Positions 41,701-58,161 of a stretch of DNA of 64,000 nt are shown in pieces. Below the pieces are notes generated by a model, which was given only the letters and a program-made list of their open reading frames with translations, searched no databases and was not told the origin of the DNA. Numbering within the stretch: position 1 is the first letter of the stretch; every line of letters begins with the position of its first letter. Both the position numbers and the translations under genes were made by a program. The DNA is from Iris pallida (lineage: Eukaryota; Streptophyta; Magnoliopsida; Asparagales; Iridaceae). Location of the stretch: NCBI GenBank assembly GCA_029216955.1, contig JANAVB010044017.1, positions 526,358 through 590,357 on the forward strand, in the 5' to 3' direction.

Positions 41701-43653
41701 AAGTAGGCTCAACACTTGCAGTTATAGCTGCAAGAAAATCTCTGTGTCCAGCAGTAAATATGTCATAACTTAGAAATTGTGTTAGAGGATATGAAGTACC
41801 TGAGGAAGTGACGGGAACAGTTGAACTGTGGTGAAGGGGGGACTTTTACTTCGAACAACATTCGTTACAAAATCCTGTAATCGCACTGGCTGTGATTTCT
41901 TTCTCATTCCTCTTCCCAATACTACCTCGTCAGGCACCTCTGGCAACATTGTATCCCCTGTATCATCAGTAGTACCCGCATCACCCCCAGCAGACTCTTT
42001 TGTTAATACTTCTGTAGCTACCTGTGCATTCTCGCCACTTGGCGCCGAGCCGCCAGCAAACACTTTGGCCTCAGCAACCGCAGCCGGCACCATCCCAAAA
42101 ACCTCGATAGCGTCTTCCGGCACCCCAACAAATGTATGACGTGTCACAAAAGACAACTCGCTAGAAGAGCCACACCTAGGAAATTCTTTTTCATAAAAAG
42201 TAACATCACGGGACACAAAAAATTCACTAGTCTCCAAATCATACAGTTTCCATCCCTTTTTATCAAGGGGATACCTAACATAGATACATTTTCTGCTCCT
42301 GCTAGCAAATTTATCATTTTGGGATTTCAAATCATACGCATAGCACATATAACCAAAAATACGTAGATGATCATACGAAGGAGCCGAACCATATAAAACT
42401 TCATAAGGAGACTTAAACTGCAAGATACTAAAAGGTGTTCTATTTATCAAATAACATGCACCCAGAATACATTCTTCCCAAAAATCCACAGAAAGAGAAC
42501 CCTGAAATCTCAATGCCCGAGCTACATTTAAAATATGTCAATATTTTCTTTCCACCCTTCTATTCTGTTGAGGTGTCCCAACACAGGATGTTTGGAACAA
42601 TATACCTTGAGATGAAAAATAATCTCATAAACAATTAAATTTAGTGCCATTGTCACTCCGCATATGACGTATATCAGCCCCAAACTGACGCTTCACCATA
42701 GCAATGAATTTAAGAAACATAGAATAAACAGCACAATTATCCGTCAGTAAAATAACCCAAAAAGCTCTAGAAAAATCATCCACCAAAGTTAAAAAATATC
42801 GTACCCCATTAGATGACGGAACGCGATATGGTCCCCACAGATCACAGTGTATAAGTTCAAAGCATCTCAAAGCACGACTACTACTATTAGGAAAAGTATC
42901 ACGAGTCTGTTTAGCTTGATGACAAATATCATAAGCCTTATGAGAAAATACACTACTACCAGAGAGAAAAGGTAAAGTCTGCATTACTTTATCTGAAGGA
43001 TGCCCCAGTCTACTATGCCAAACCTCGGAATCACTCTCTTTGCATGCCAGGATCATCGAAGCCAAAGAAGCTGGAACCTCTCCCAAGAAGTAAAGTCCAC
43101 CCCTTTGTTCACCTGCTCCAATCACCATCCTCGTACTTCGGTCCTGAACAAAACACAAATCAGGAGTAAATAACATATCGCAATTTCTGGCACCAATCAA
43201 TTGTGAGACAGAGATCAAATTGCAAGTCAATATCGGAACATAAAAAACATCCGTCAATACCAATAAAGCAGTCAAAAATACTTTGCCTCTCAGAACAGCC
43301 TCAATAGTGCTCCCATCAGACAAAATCACAGGACAGACAGAGCCCTCAAAGCAATCAACTAAACAGTCACGAGAACCTGTCGCATGAAGAGTAGCCCTAG
43401 TATCGAATATCCAAGTGACAGAAGAATTCTTACCCATCAGACGATCAGAGTTTGAAGAACCAGGGTTGGAAGAATTGTCGTTATCCAGCAAGCTCATCAG
43501 TTTCTGCCATTGTTCACCTGAGAATAGCGAAGGATACCCTCCATGCATCATATCCGTCGAACTCCCAGTAAGACTAGCCGGGACACCATGACCAGCAGCG
43601 ACGACATGATGAACAACCCCTACGCCACCAGCCCCGCGTCCCCTATCACGTCT
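41701..43653 (-). pseudogene. Ale copia protease and integrase
   Basis: The protease region has WIFDTRATLHATGS, where the expected DSGAT/DTGAS active-site motif has become DTRAT, so the Gly is lost. The pre-integrase motif WHSRLGHPSDKV follows, then zinc Cys and the integrase core with Asp in IHCDLWGPYRVPSS and RSDNGTKF, and the C-terminal part ACYLINRTPFSILQFKSPYE to RIFGYMCYAYD. Stops at 42625 and near 42548 fall in the catalytic core; there is a shift near 41800. The tail is a poorly conserved Ala/Gly/Thr-rich linker. Confidence 0.9.
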
Positions 43654-43656
43654 CGG

Positions 43657-44625
43657 CTATGGTACCGGGCCTCTGCCACCACCAGCACCACGTCCGCCCT
43701 CACGTCGAGGATGAGTCTCCCACCACTCTGGATAGCCAATCTTGGCAAAACAAGTTGCAACATCATGACCTATTTTCTTGCAATGAGTACATATTATACC
43801 TGATTTGTCCTTGGAATCTGAGGTCCTACTATTAGAAGTAGTAGAAAGACGAGGTGAAGTCTTGATAGCCAGTGCCAACACCTCCTCAACAGCGGATTGG
43901 ACCTGAGTTTTTTGTATATCCTCCTCCTCACGGACTGCCTGGTATGCCCGATCTAAACTTGGCTGAGGATCCTGAGCCAGAAGATTAGATCGGGTATGAC
44001 CATACAACTCAGCATTCAACCCATACATAAAGTCCTGAAAGTAGTCTTTATCTCTCATAGCCTGTAGTCTTACAGCAAGTTTACCACAGGTACAAGAAGA
44101 CAATGGGAAATAAGCAGCTTGTTCATCCCACAAAGACTGCAAATTTCTAAAGTATGTTTCCACAGACATCGAAGCCGTCTGTTTACACTCAGCCAAAGCT
44201 ACCTTAATTTGTTGCTTCCGAGTGCCATTACTAACAACAAATCTTTTTCCTAATAAGTTCCATAATGGATAAACCTCCTCAAAATACGACAAAGATTTTT
44301 TCAGAGATGGATCAATGGTATTAAGAACCAATTGAACCAATAGCGCTTGCACGTATCTCCAATCAAGCAATTTACTAGCATCATTAACAGGTTTATCTTC
44401 AGTACCTTCCAGAAAAGTGATCTTTCGCCTAGAGATCAGGGAGAGACGTATCGACCGAGACCACTCAGCGTAGTTCGGTCCACGAAAAATAATAGGAGTA
44501 ATAATATTTCCTGGTTAATCAGCAGAACTCAAAAAATATGGATCCTACGGATTAAGATAATTTGGGTTGTGTGCATCGCCACCGCTAGTCGCGACGGAGT
44601 AGCTGGACGCAGCATCATCTGCCAT
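43657..44625 (-). pseudogene. Ale copia gag
   Basis: The likely start is the ATG at 44625 (MADDAASSYSVATSGGD), followed after a TAG at 44545 by PYFLSSAD and GPNYAEWSRSIRLSLISRRK, the conserved N-terminal gag region of plant copia. The central part includes WDEQAAYF and FMYGLNAELYGHTRSNLLAQ. A zinc knuckle CTHCKKIGHDVATC and GYPEWWE sit near the end, then an Arg/Gly-rich tail to a TAG at 43657. Both stops fit CAG-to-TAG. Protease follows in the same polyprotein. Confidence 0.9.
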
Positions 44626-45246
44626 CACGGATGTTGGGTGTATAAAATTTTGTACAACTCCGACGAATCGGTCGCTGATAGACGTGGTCGATGGCGAATC
44701 GACCGCGATCAGGGTTGTCGGATCTGGCACGTAGGGATCAGCTTACGGGACCGGCGCGGATGTCGGGTGTACAAAATTTGTACAACTTTGACGAATCAGC
44801 CGCTGATGGACGGGGTCGGCGGCGAATCGGCCGCGAACAGGAGAGCAGGATCCGGTGCGTAGGGGTCGCTGTTGGGTACGGTCGGGCGTGGTCAGGCACG
44901 GGCAGTGCGATCAGGCCGCCGGATCAGGTACGGATCGGCGCGGTCGACGAATCGGTCAGGCGCAGATCAGAGTCGATGCGTTCGACGAATCGACCGCTCG
45001 ATCAGGCGCGGATCGGCAAGCGCGGGCGCGGTCGGCACGGATTGGTCAGGCACGGTCGGCGCAGAACGGTTAGGCACGGATCGGTCGAGCACAGTTGGTG
45101 CGCCGAATCATCCGCTGACGAACGATGGTCGAGCGTAAGGGCGCGACGGGGTCGGCGCGTACGGTGGTCGAGAATTCGGTCGCAACGAGGATGGTGAAGA
45201 TGACGGCTAGGGTTATATGAAGGCTAGGGTTTTTCTGGAGGTACCA
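44626..45246 (-). other. 5' leader of the Ale copia with a ~125-bp duplication
   Basis: GC-rich untranslated leader. Two direct copies (about 44635-44760 and 44765-44885) share TACAAAAT-TTGTACAACT and GGCGAATCG-CCGCGA. Beyond them, degenerate repeats of CGACGAATCG and ATCAGGCGCGGATCGG run to 45180. Next to the LTR the minus strand reads TGGTACCTCC, only a partial match to the usual tRNA-Met primer site TGGTATCAGAGC. Plus-strand frames here are shadows of the GC-rich repeats. Confidence 0.6.
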
Positions 45247-45371
45247 TGTAGGGAATAATAATGCCTTATTCTCTTTGATGGGGACTGTTTATAATATATA
45301 CAATGTCTACATAATTGGGCATGGGCTTATGGGCCATATTAACATTAGTTACAAATAAATATAATCTAACA
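45247..45371 (-). repeat. 5' LTR of the Ale copia
   Basis: 125 bp, the same length as the left copy, with scattered substitutions, mostly transitions. Confidence 0.93.
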
Positions 45372-45436
45372 ATACTGGTGGCGATGGATGTGGGTAGTCG
45401 CGGCAGTGGCTGCGGTGGAGGTATTGGTTGTGTGTT

Positions 45437-46413
45437 TGGTTCTTGGAGTTTGACAAGGGGACGATGGCGGTGGTCGGACATGGTAATGGAGGTTGTGGTG
45501 TTTATCGGCTGGCCTGGGTAGTGGTTTTAGGCTAGCGCGATGACGGTGGTGTGTTTGCTCTGGTGGCAGGGGTGATGTAGGCTGGTATTGGCCGTTGGAG
45601 GCTAGGGGAAGATGGCGACGACAGAGTCGGAGTCGGAGATGACATGGAGAAGGAGTGGCAGTATTAGGTTTAGGATTTATTTGTGTCGGGATTGTCGACA
45701 TGGAGGAAAAATGTATATGTAGAGGATGGAATAAGAAGCTGGGCACGGACACGATGCACATATATTGGTTGTGGAATTTATGGAGTCAAGAGAATATGGG
45801 CTCTCCTTATATAGGAGGTGGAGGACCCAGTTGGATAAGGACTGGGAAATGCTTAAATTTCCCATTAGATATCCCCTTGTTTAGTTTAAAGCAACTCAAT
45901 CATATCCAATCGTATAAAATAAAATCTTTTCCAAGATAATTGTCATAGTTAATTAAATTTAAACCAAAACAATATTTTAAAATACTTTTTCAAATAATAA
46001 AATATTAATATTAAAAAAATTTTAAAAATAGAATTATGTATATAATTTAAATTTATGTACCTCGTATGCAATAAGTATTTGCATAAAACATAGTTTCCAA
46101 AATTATTATTTATATAACCTTTCATGATATAAAATAAAGTTTTAGAAATTCTAATGTGACGCATTTTTACAACTTTAAGCAATTGAAAATATTGATTATT
46201 TATTATTCGAAAAAAAACCATGCTTCTAAAATAAATATTTTTACAAAAATATGTACCTTGCACATATTAGCACTCGACGAGCCATACGAAAATACGAATT
46301 CATACGTGACGTTCAATACGATAATTTCGTACGCGACATATACATACGAAGTTGAAAATTAGTAGCAAATTATTTATATAAAAAAATTATAGTAGAAATT
46401 TAAGGGGTTTTAC
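45437..46413 (-). repeat. 3' LTR of a second LARD-like element
   Basis: A ~975-bp repeat matching 49417-50400. Its inner edge ends TTTTACA at 46413. A minus-strand TATA box lies at about 45804-45817 (TCCTATATAAGGAG). The outer edge is unclear: similarity to the other copy stops near 45437, short of the copia insertion. The copies differ by roughly 6-7% by eye. Confidence 0.75.
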
Positions 46414-49411
<2,998 letters not shown>

Positions 49412-50400
49412 TGTAGTGTTCTTGGAGTTTGACAAGGGGATGATGGCGGTGGCCGAACACGGTAATAGAGGTGGTAGTGTTTTCGACTGGCCTGGGTGGT
49501 GGTTTTAGGCTGGCGCGATGACGGTGGTGTGTTTGCTCTGGTGGCAGGGGTGATGTAGGCTGGTATTGGCCGTTGGAGGCCAGGGGAAGATGGCGACGAC
49601 GGAGTCGGAGTCGGAGACGACCTGGAGGAGGAGTGGCAGTATTAGGTTTAGGATTTATTTGTGTCGGGGTTGTCGACACGGAGGAAAAATGTATATGTAG
49701 AGGATGGAATAAGAAGCTGGGCACGGACACGATACACATATGTTAGTTATACAATTTATGGAGGAATTATGGAGTCAAGAGACGATGGGCTCTTCTATAT
49801 AGGAGGTGGAGGACCCAGTTGGATAAGGAATGGAAAATGCTTAAATTTTCCATTAGATATCCCCTTGTTTAGTTTAAAGCAACTCGATCATATTCAATCG
49901 TATAAAATAAAATCTTTTCCAAGATAATTATCATAGTTAATTAAATTTAAACCAAAACAATATTTTAAAATACTTTTTTGAATAATAAAATATTAATATT
50001 AAATAAATTTTGAAAATAGAATTATATATATAATTTAAATTAATGTACCTTGTATGCAATAAGTATTTGCATAAAACATAGTTTCCAAAATTATTATTTA
50101 TATAACCTTTCACGATATAAAATAAAGTTTTGGAAATTCCAATGTGACGTATTTTTACAACTTTAAGAAATTGAAAATATTTATTATTTATTATTAAAAA
50201 AAACCATGCTTCTAAAATAAAATATTTTACAAAAATATGTACCCTGCACATATTCGCACTCGACGAGCCATACGAAAATGCGAATTCATACGCGACGTTT
50301 AATATGATAATTTCGTACGCGACATATACATACGAAGTACAAAATTAGTACCAAATTATTTATATAAAAAAATCATAGTAGAAATCTAAGGGATTTTACA
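49412..50400 (-). repeat. 5' LTR of the second LARD-like element
   Basis: Matches 45437-46413 from GTTCTTGGAGTTTGACAAGG to GATTTTACA at 50400. The next bases, GCCAG, should be the target duplication, but no matching GCCAG was found at the left side, consistent with loss of the true outer edge there. Confidence 0.75.
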
Positions 50401-51625
50401 GCCAGCCTCTCTGAAAATCTCGATATTCCGGTGCTACTACTTCAGCACCCTAGTTCCCCCTAGGACGAACAGGTCCATGGCCCCAGAGTATTGTTCACGG
50501 AACCCAAGCCTTGGTCACAAGTTATCCATGACCATGGAAGTATATATAACTTAACTAGAAAGAAAACATATAATGTATGATAATGGAAACTAAGTAAATA
50601 TGCTACAGTTCTCATTTTTCTCGCCGTGACTTGAGCCGTAGCTCTCCATACCAACTACCCAATCTAGGGTCTAAGTGTAATCATCATTCTACAACAGCAT
50701 CGGTTAATAGAATATGATTACTCATTCTTTCCACCTCTTTGATGTTATACATCTTTTCGAGTCGTAACTCAACATACTCACTGCCCAATTCTTAGGTCTT
50801 GCTATTTATGTCACCATATATTCTTTTAGCCGTAGTTCAATATATCTACTGCACAAGTTTGAAACTTTGCTTTACCTGTTAGGCATTTATTGTAAAGACC
50901 ATTCATAAATTGATTCGTAACAATTTACGGGTGAAATAATTATTTTTTTATATTATTTTCTAGGTTTCATGCTAGGTATCATAATATCACAACATGCAAG
51001 CATAGAACATAGTTATTTTTATTAAGCGTGCAGCTAAAGGCTCTTCAATGGACTCACACTACTCATATTATCAAGTTAATTCCAGCCACGATCGCATGAG
51101 CGTTCCTTCGCATATCTCCAACTCTAACAGGGTTTTATCGAACCAACCAACCATCATAGTGTACCATATGGAGAAGGCCGTTACATAATATACCATCAAA
51201 AAAAAGTTTCTTGATCGAAACTCAAACTAAACTCATCCCAATACTTTAATTAAATTTGAATAAACTTTTCATGATAATGCTTGTACAATTCACATCTCGC
51301 AACAATATCCTGATTGATTCAAAATGATTTACTATCTCTTTTCTTTATCCAAAACTAGTGCAATTTTTTTATCACATGTTAATCCTTTCTGCAGCTCCAT
51401 TTGAATTTAGTATACCACTTAGTTTGGACCATACACATATTTTAGGCGTTCCAAAAATATATGCATTTCAGCCAAGTCCCATGATAGAGTAATCAAACAA
51501 GCTACAAGTGCAACTTCATTTTTGAATACTAGTCATTTCTTTTGAACAACTTGGATAGCCTCATCCCAGTCAAGTTATAAACACCCTAAATCTTACTATT
51601 TATTTAATTCTAATTAATTAGACTA

Positions 51626-51713
<88 letters not shown>

Positions 51714-53043
51714 CATGAATAGGTATTAATATAGCTACATAATATTTTTAGGTAATTAAAAATATAGAGTTAGCATGTATAAATTTTAGAATTATTATTT
51801 AGGAATTTTTAGGATTTGTTTTCTTTATAATTCTTTGAGGAATTAATATTAGAAATAAAAATAAATAAATAAACAAAAAGAAAGAGGAAAAAAAATCAAA
51901 ATTTGAACAGTGCATCGTACTGTTCACGGTCCCTGCCCCCTGTGAACCCGAACCCAGTCGGGAGAAAATAGTTGAAAACTCTCTATATTCGTCTAATCGA
52001 AACTCAAAAAAATCAACACCATACTTCATCAAATCTTTTTCGATATTCTCTCGATCCAATTCTCTACCTATCATGTCTAATCCTAGTCCGAATCCAACTC
52101 CAAATCTCCAGTAAATTAATCAGCTAAGAAACTAGAGAAAAAATAAGATATATATTAGAAAAACACCAACCTATTATTTCTTTTTCCTTTTTTTTGGAAG
52201 CCGTAGCTTACTCGTATTCACATCTCTGAAGTCCAGGAGAACTCCCCAACATTTGTGCAACCCTGACTGCCTGCCACCAGTCGAGCGTCATCGTAGTTAC
52301 TGAGAACAACTGCTGCGTCGACTAGAAACAGAGCCTCTGTTCTGTTGAACACCGGGAGGTACCCCTTTGTCAATCCCAATTGCTTGAGTTTTACTCAATT
52401 GTTTGTCGATCTATAATTCCTAGGCATATCCCATATAACTCTCAACAATTCCCTCTGTAAAATCTCAAAAATCCACTGAAAATAAAATTTGTAAATAACA
52501 GTTGTGAAGTTAAAACACTGTTCTGGAAGGCTCATTTATGATAGGATAATAGGCATTCTCGAAGTCTACTTGAACAGAGTTTTAGCCAATATAACAAAAA
52601 TTAATTTTATTCAAGTAGTTTTTATTTAACCCGAATTAAAACTCAAGTTATTCCAGTTTAAAAATCATTAAAAATTTATTTTTGAAACATTGAAAACCTC
52701 CGATATGGGGTCCATCTCGACAAACCAGACGACTTCATCGTGAACCAATTTCATTGAAAGCTGTGTACGGACTTCGTCGACATGTGGACTTCGACGGAAT
52801 TCGAATTGGTTGCGTGTGCGCGACAAATTCGACCCATATATGTCAAAAATCATCGTACCGACCTTTTCTAAAATTTCCTAATTACTATGTTCACACTCGT
52901 CACATTGCGAGGAAACTTGTGCCATTGATTTTGCAGCGTTATGCTGGTCCTGTGACCCAAGGTTCGATTCTAAGACAGTTGACCGGATTGCCATTTTACG
53001 GAGTCGACGATCCGACAAATGAGATTTTTGTGATCGGCTCATC
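50401..53043. repeat. Family-4 LTR, first part, interrupted by the mini-element
   Basis: From about 52000 to 53043 it matches the complement of about 61346-62250 (for example GAATTGGTTGCGTGTG), and it resumes at 56749 after the mini-element. 50401-51900 has no second copy in the window and no gene. A frame at 52754-53043 is shared with the other copy. Confidence 0.6.
51629..51712. repeat. (TG)n microsatellite
   Basis: About 40 TG units with one TATG interruption. Confidence 0.95.
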
Positions 53044-54692
53044 TGTCATGACTTGTATCCGCTTTTCGGGAAGTGAGTGCGTGTGCAAGTCCAGCCTACG
53101 CCACAGTTTCGACGGTAGAACGTTGTCTAGCCCGCAATAAAAATGCTCATAAAATATATCTTTATTTGCTCATTCTCGATACCAAATCAATTACAATATT
53201 TAAAGATTACATTTGACCAAAATTATAATGTCTCGCAAAATAGAAAACAACTAACTTAAACTTTATGATCAACTCGACTATCTAACTAGTCTTCCAGGGT
53301 TGACCTCAGCATAGACCCATGTCTCCTCCAATGGTCCAAAGCATATACTAGTAGCGACTAATATGAAAAATGGTTTCAAGTCAGGAGTAGAACGAGTACA
53401 TTTCTAACAGCAGTTCCAATAACTGATAAAGTCTATAAAATAGTAAATAATACTAAAATATATGATGAACAGATAAGATAGAATCATGGAACAGATCATA
53501 TAGTAAATATAAATGTGCATGGTAATAATGATAAGTGATAACAGTATTAAAGCTGATAAGACATGCAACCAGCAATGTATAAAGTGAAACCAGAAAACTG
53601 CACCTATCTAGTGTGTTAAAATACCACTTTTGACATGTGAACGGCTAGGGGTAAGATCTGGCCAACCGTACGCGTCGTGTTCGGCTGCTATTCTTCACGA
53701 AAGACTATGGGATGAAAATGGTAGTTCACGTGTCTACTAAAGTATTTTCCTGTTCGACTAGTACTAACTGATTCAAATAGGTCATGAACAAGAAAATCAT
53801 ACATTAGTCAGTCATGAACATAGTAGTCAAGAAATATAACATGTCAGGAATCCATAAAATACTACATCATGTAACCATCGTGTCGAGAATCAAACAGAAA
53901 ACCAATATAAAACAATAATTAATATATGAATCATAGAAGTTATCAAATATAAATACTATCAGAAAATATACTCTCCTGGGGTCCTTTGCTGGTGAAACCG
54001 ATAATTCTATTTAGTCCAGGATAGTCTGATTAGTTAGGGTCGATGTGGAGAAGTTCAAAATCGCAAAAAAATTGAAAATACAATTAGTCGCGATAAATGA
54101 CTTATAATCAAAAACAATTCATGAAATATATATAACTATTTTAGAAAATATTTAAGGTACTTGGAAACTATATTTTATTGTTAAAATATATCTAGAAAAT
54201 ATTTATTTTTGTTAGAAACAAATTAAAAAATACTATTTCAAATCCCAAAGGAATTATATAGGGTCTAAGCCCAAAATATTTAAGCCAAAACATATAATTT
54301 TCCCATAGAGCCATTTTTTTTAATAAATACTAATAGTCTCAATAAGGCTCACTGTATATAAATAAAATACTCAAAATCATTACTATAAAACCTTTATATT
54401 ATTTGAAAATCTAGAAAGTAGTTTTAGGGCAAAATCTAATTTTGAAACTAATTTCAATAAAAATCCAATATAATTACCAACGTCTTTCATAATTCCAATA
54501 ATATTATTTAAAAATATTTTTATTAAAACAAAATTAGTTCCAAAATAATTAATTTTAAAATTAGTTTTTGAAAAAAAAATTCATAACATATCATTCACAA
54601 AGTCTCGACGAAAAATTACCTTTAAACACAATAATTAAAATAAATTTCTAAAAAGAATTTTTTTTTTGAAAAATTTGGGAAGAGGAGTTACA
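53044..54692 (-). repeat. 3' LTR of the mini-element
   Basis: Starts TGTCATGACTTG, ends GGAGTTACA. The frame at 52754-53140 runs across its start by chance. Confidence 0.88.
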
Positions 54693-55080
54693 AATCCACC
54701 CACCTTAGAAAAATTTTATCTTCAAAATTTAAGGACTACTTGGATGACGAACTTGGTAGATCGGTAAAAAAGATAGTAAGAACTTGGTAGATCGACTAAG
54801 CTGGAAATGGAAGAGATAAATAAGTATGGCTTGGTGTTGGGATCTTAGACTATCAACTTGAATCATAAAAGATCCTTAAATGCTCTCTAAGACAAATCTA
54901 TGGTTACCCACGGTATACCTAGTCATAGGTCTAGTCATTATCCTAAAATCAAATCAACCTAATTGTAAATGAGCATCTTATAGTTCCTAGCCGCAGGCTC
55001 GCAGCAGTACGACTAATATGGTACTACCACGAATTCGTACAATTTGCAAAGACTGACCTGCATGGACCACCAAAAAACCT
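54693..55080 (-). other. 388-bp interior of the mini-element
   Basis: Too short for any gene. The block CCGCAGGCTCGCAGCAGTAC resembles GCAGGCTCGTAGTAGTAC beside the 5' LTR of the LARD-like element (35540-35560), so the two families share the leader next to the 5' LTR. Confidence 0.75.
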
Positions 55081-56748
55081 TATCACGACCGACACCCCCT
55101 TTTCTGGATGCGAGTGCATACGGAAGTCCAGTCTATACCATAGTGTCGGTGGTAGAACGATGTCTAGGCCATAATAAAAATACTTATAAAATATATCTTT
55201 ATTTGCTCATTCACGATACTAAATCAATTACAATATTTAAAGATTATATTTGACCAAAAATACAATGTCTCACAAAATAGAAAATAACAAACTTAAACTT
55301 TATGATCAATTCGACTATCTAACTAGTCTTCTAGGGTTGACCTCAGCATATACCCATGTCTGCCCCAATGGTCCAAAGTATATAGTAGCAGCGACTAATC
55401 TGAAAAATGGTTTCCAGTCAGAAATGAAACTAGTACATTTCTAACAACAGTTCTAATAATTGACAAAGTCTATAAAACATAAATAATACTGAAATACATG
55501 ATGAACAGATAAGCATAGTATCATAGAACGGATCATAGAGTAAAGGTAAATGAGCATGGTAATAATGACAACTAAGAACAGTACTAAAGATGATAAGACA
55601 TACAATCAGTAATGTATAAAGTAAAACCAGAAAACTATACCTATTTAGTATGTTAAAGTACCACTTTCGACATGTGAACGACTAGGTTAAGATCTGGCTA
55701 ACCGTATGTGTCGTGTCCGGCTGCTATTCTTCACGAAAGACCATGGGATGGAAAGGGTAGTTCACATGTCTACTAAAGTATTTTTTTGCCCAACTAGTAC
55801 TAATGGATTCAAACAGGTCATGAACACGGAAATCATACATTAGTCACGAACATATTAGTTAGGAAACATAACATGTAAGGAATCCATAAAATACAACATC
55901 GTGTAACCATCGCGTAGAGAATCAAACAGAAAATCAATGTAAAAAAATACTAAATACATGAATCATAGAAATTATCAAATATAAAAACTATCAGAAAATA
56001 TACTCGCCTGAGATACTTTGCTGGTAAAACCAATAATTCCATTGAGTCTAGGATAGTCTGATTGGCTAGGGTCGATGTGGAGAAGTTTGAAATAACAAGA
56101 AAATAGAAAATACAATTAGTCTTCATAAATGACTTATAATCGAAAGGAAATTCATGAAGTATATATAATTATTTTAGAAAATATTTATGGTACTTGGAAA
56201 CTATATTTTTATTAGTTAAAATATATCAAGAAAAATTATTTTTATTAGAAACAAATTTAAGATACTATTTCAAAACCCAAAGGACTTATATAGGGTCCAA
56301 GTCCAAAATATTTAAGCCAAAACATAAAATTAGCCCATAGAGTCATGTTTTTATTAAATCATTTTTAGAAAATACTAGGAGTCTCAATAAGGCTCACAAT
56401 ATATAAATAAAAAATTCAAAATATTTTACTATGAAACCTATATATTATTTGAAAATCTAGAAAGTGGTTTTAGGGCAAAAATCCAATTTTGAAACTAATT
56501 TTAATAAAAATCCAAAATAACTACCAACGTCTTTCATAATTCCAATAATATTATTTAAAAATATTTTTACTAAAACAAAATCAACACTTCACAAAATATT
56601 TAATTTTAAAATTAGTTTTTGATAATAAAAAAATTAATCATAACATATCATTCACAAAGTCTCGACGAAAATTTCCTTTAAACACAATAATCAAAATAAA
56701 TAACTAAAAATATATATTTTTTTAGAAAATTCGAGAAAAGGAGTTACA
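55081..56748 (-). repeat. 5' LTR of the mini-element
   Basis: Starts TATCACGACCGACACCC, ends GGAGTTACA; colinear with the left copy. Confidence 0.88.
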
Positions 56749-58161
56749 TCATCGTAATCCAAATATGGACATACCATTGTGTTCGTATCGTCGTTTAGGC
56801 TTCGTTTGACCTGAAACGGTCATGGTCCCTACTCCTTTGTTGCAAAGCGGTCCATCGACGTTCACCATTTGACCTAAAACTGTCGTTTTTTTTCTTGTAT
56901 CCAACTTAGACTTATTTTGACTATCTCACCCTTCTAGAATTGTTAGTGATATTTATTTCAGCATCCAGAGATATTCGTGATGATTCCACCTTTGCTGCTT
57001 TCGTTGACTTGACGGGTTCACCTTTTGGACGTCGTCAAACCATCAAACCACCTCCAGGCATGTATACCTTGCCATTATTTTTGATTGTGTACATTTATTT
57101 CAGTATAGTTTATTTATATTTATTATTTATTTATTTTATTTTTAAATGTGCGTCTAAGTCACGCTTGGGTTCAACGACTATGTTTGTCGATTGCGTTATT
57201 TATTTTTATTTTATGCATATTGACCTAGAATTAAGAGACTTATGGTTCAGAAGCGTCTGTATGTCTTCATTGGCCTTGACACATGTGTTTCTCGAGTTGT
57301 CAGTCGCATATAGAACTCAGACTTACGTACTCGGCTGGTCACCGGTACATAAGGAACATACGATAGGCTATAACTACTAATAGACGTGCATGTTAGAAGA
57401 CGTAGCATTTATTAGAGATATTGTGTTATAGAAGCAACACAATTAGAATCATAGGGAGGGGAGGGGAGGGGGAGGGAAGGGGAGGGGACATCTATTAGGC
57501 GTAGGGGCCACTATTTAGTTTTTCTGCACTTGTCGATCGTTGGTTCTTCGGATGAGCACTACTTGTGGCCACCCCTTTATTATGTTGTTGTTATGAAAGC
57601 CCCTACGTGGAACGTTGTCCTAAAAAGTGCATTTCACATAGACGGTTCAGAAACCTAGTTGTACATTTACATATTCAAATATTATAGCATGTTTATTTGT
57701 ATCTTGTTATGTCTCTCTGAGGACCCGGTGATCTCTTCAGGTATAGACGATCAGGACTACCTAAAGGAGTGTGGACCATGACCAGATTCTACATTCTTGG
57801 TCGAGGAGATTTTATCTTCCGATGACATTTGATTCTTTTTAATTACTACTCTTTATTTTACTTTATTTCGGAGGTCGAACTCTATTTTCATTCTAGATTC
57901 TACATAGATGTTTGGTAGTAGATTTTTCTCTACATGACTATCATTTTACTATTTATTTCATACTTTGATTACTTATTTCCTTTACTTTATGTGGATGAGA
58001 TATAGTGTGTCATTGACTGTGATTTATCTATATTGAGATGTAATTACATTATAGCTTATGTATGTATACGTGGAATCCATACATTGGAGTACTTTTGTAT
58101 ACACACAACTGATATGTTTACGTATTTCTAGTCCTATGTATATTGGGACTAGGACGTGAAA
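56749..58161 (+). repeat. Family-4 LTR, second part
   Basis: Complementary to 59987-61040 and 27062-28100: blocks GAGGACCCGGTGATCTC, GATGAGCACTACTTGTGG and GGGACTAGGACGTGAAA. It includes a G-rich run at 57457-57486. The possible primer-binding site TGGTGGCCCAAACATG follows at 58170, which would make this the end of a plus-strand 5' LTR whose final CA has become AA. The frame 56940-57380 is not conserved as protein in the other copies. Confidence 0.6.

Larger units (their letters stand above)
40043..45371 (-). mobile_element. Ale/Retrofit-type Ty1/copia element, 5.3 kb, 125-bp LTRs
   Basis: Both ends carry the same 125-bp LTR starting TGTAGGGAATAATAATGCC and ending AATATAATCTAACA. Flanks are ATGCT (40038-40042) and ATACT (45372-45376), a 5-bp target duplication with one transition. 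It runs on the minus strand: gag with a zinc knuckle, protease, integrase, RT and RNase H, ending at a polypurine tract beside the left LTR. Short LTRs, a GYPEWW sequence after the zinc knuckle and overall size point to the Ale/Retrofit lineage. About eight breaks make it inactive. Confidence 0.93.
53044..56748 (-). mobile_element. Mini LTR element: 1.65-kb LTRs around 388 bp
   Basis: The left LTR is 53044-54692 (1,649 bp), the right LTR 55081-56748 (1,668 bp). A perfect 5-bp target duplication TCATC flanks it (53039-53043, 56749-56753). The 388-bp interior holds only a pol-end/polypurine remnant at the left (minus strand AAAATTTTTCTAAGGTGGGT) and a possible primer-binding site at the right (TGGTGGTCCATGCAGG, 55057-55072). 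The right LTR starts TA instead of TG. The LTRs differ by roughly 10-12% in the parts I compared, so this is an old insertion. Confidence 0.88.

Noticed and set aside
44347..45197. Plus-strand Arg/Gly-rich frames opposite the copia leader
   Set aside because: Shadows of a GC-rich repeated leader and of gag; no motif.
52754..53140. 128-codon frame as a host gene
   Set aside because: It crosses the boundary of the mini-element at 53044, so only its first part is older sequence, and that part is repeated in the inverted LTR copy.
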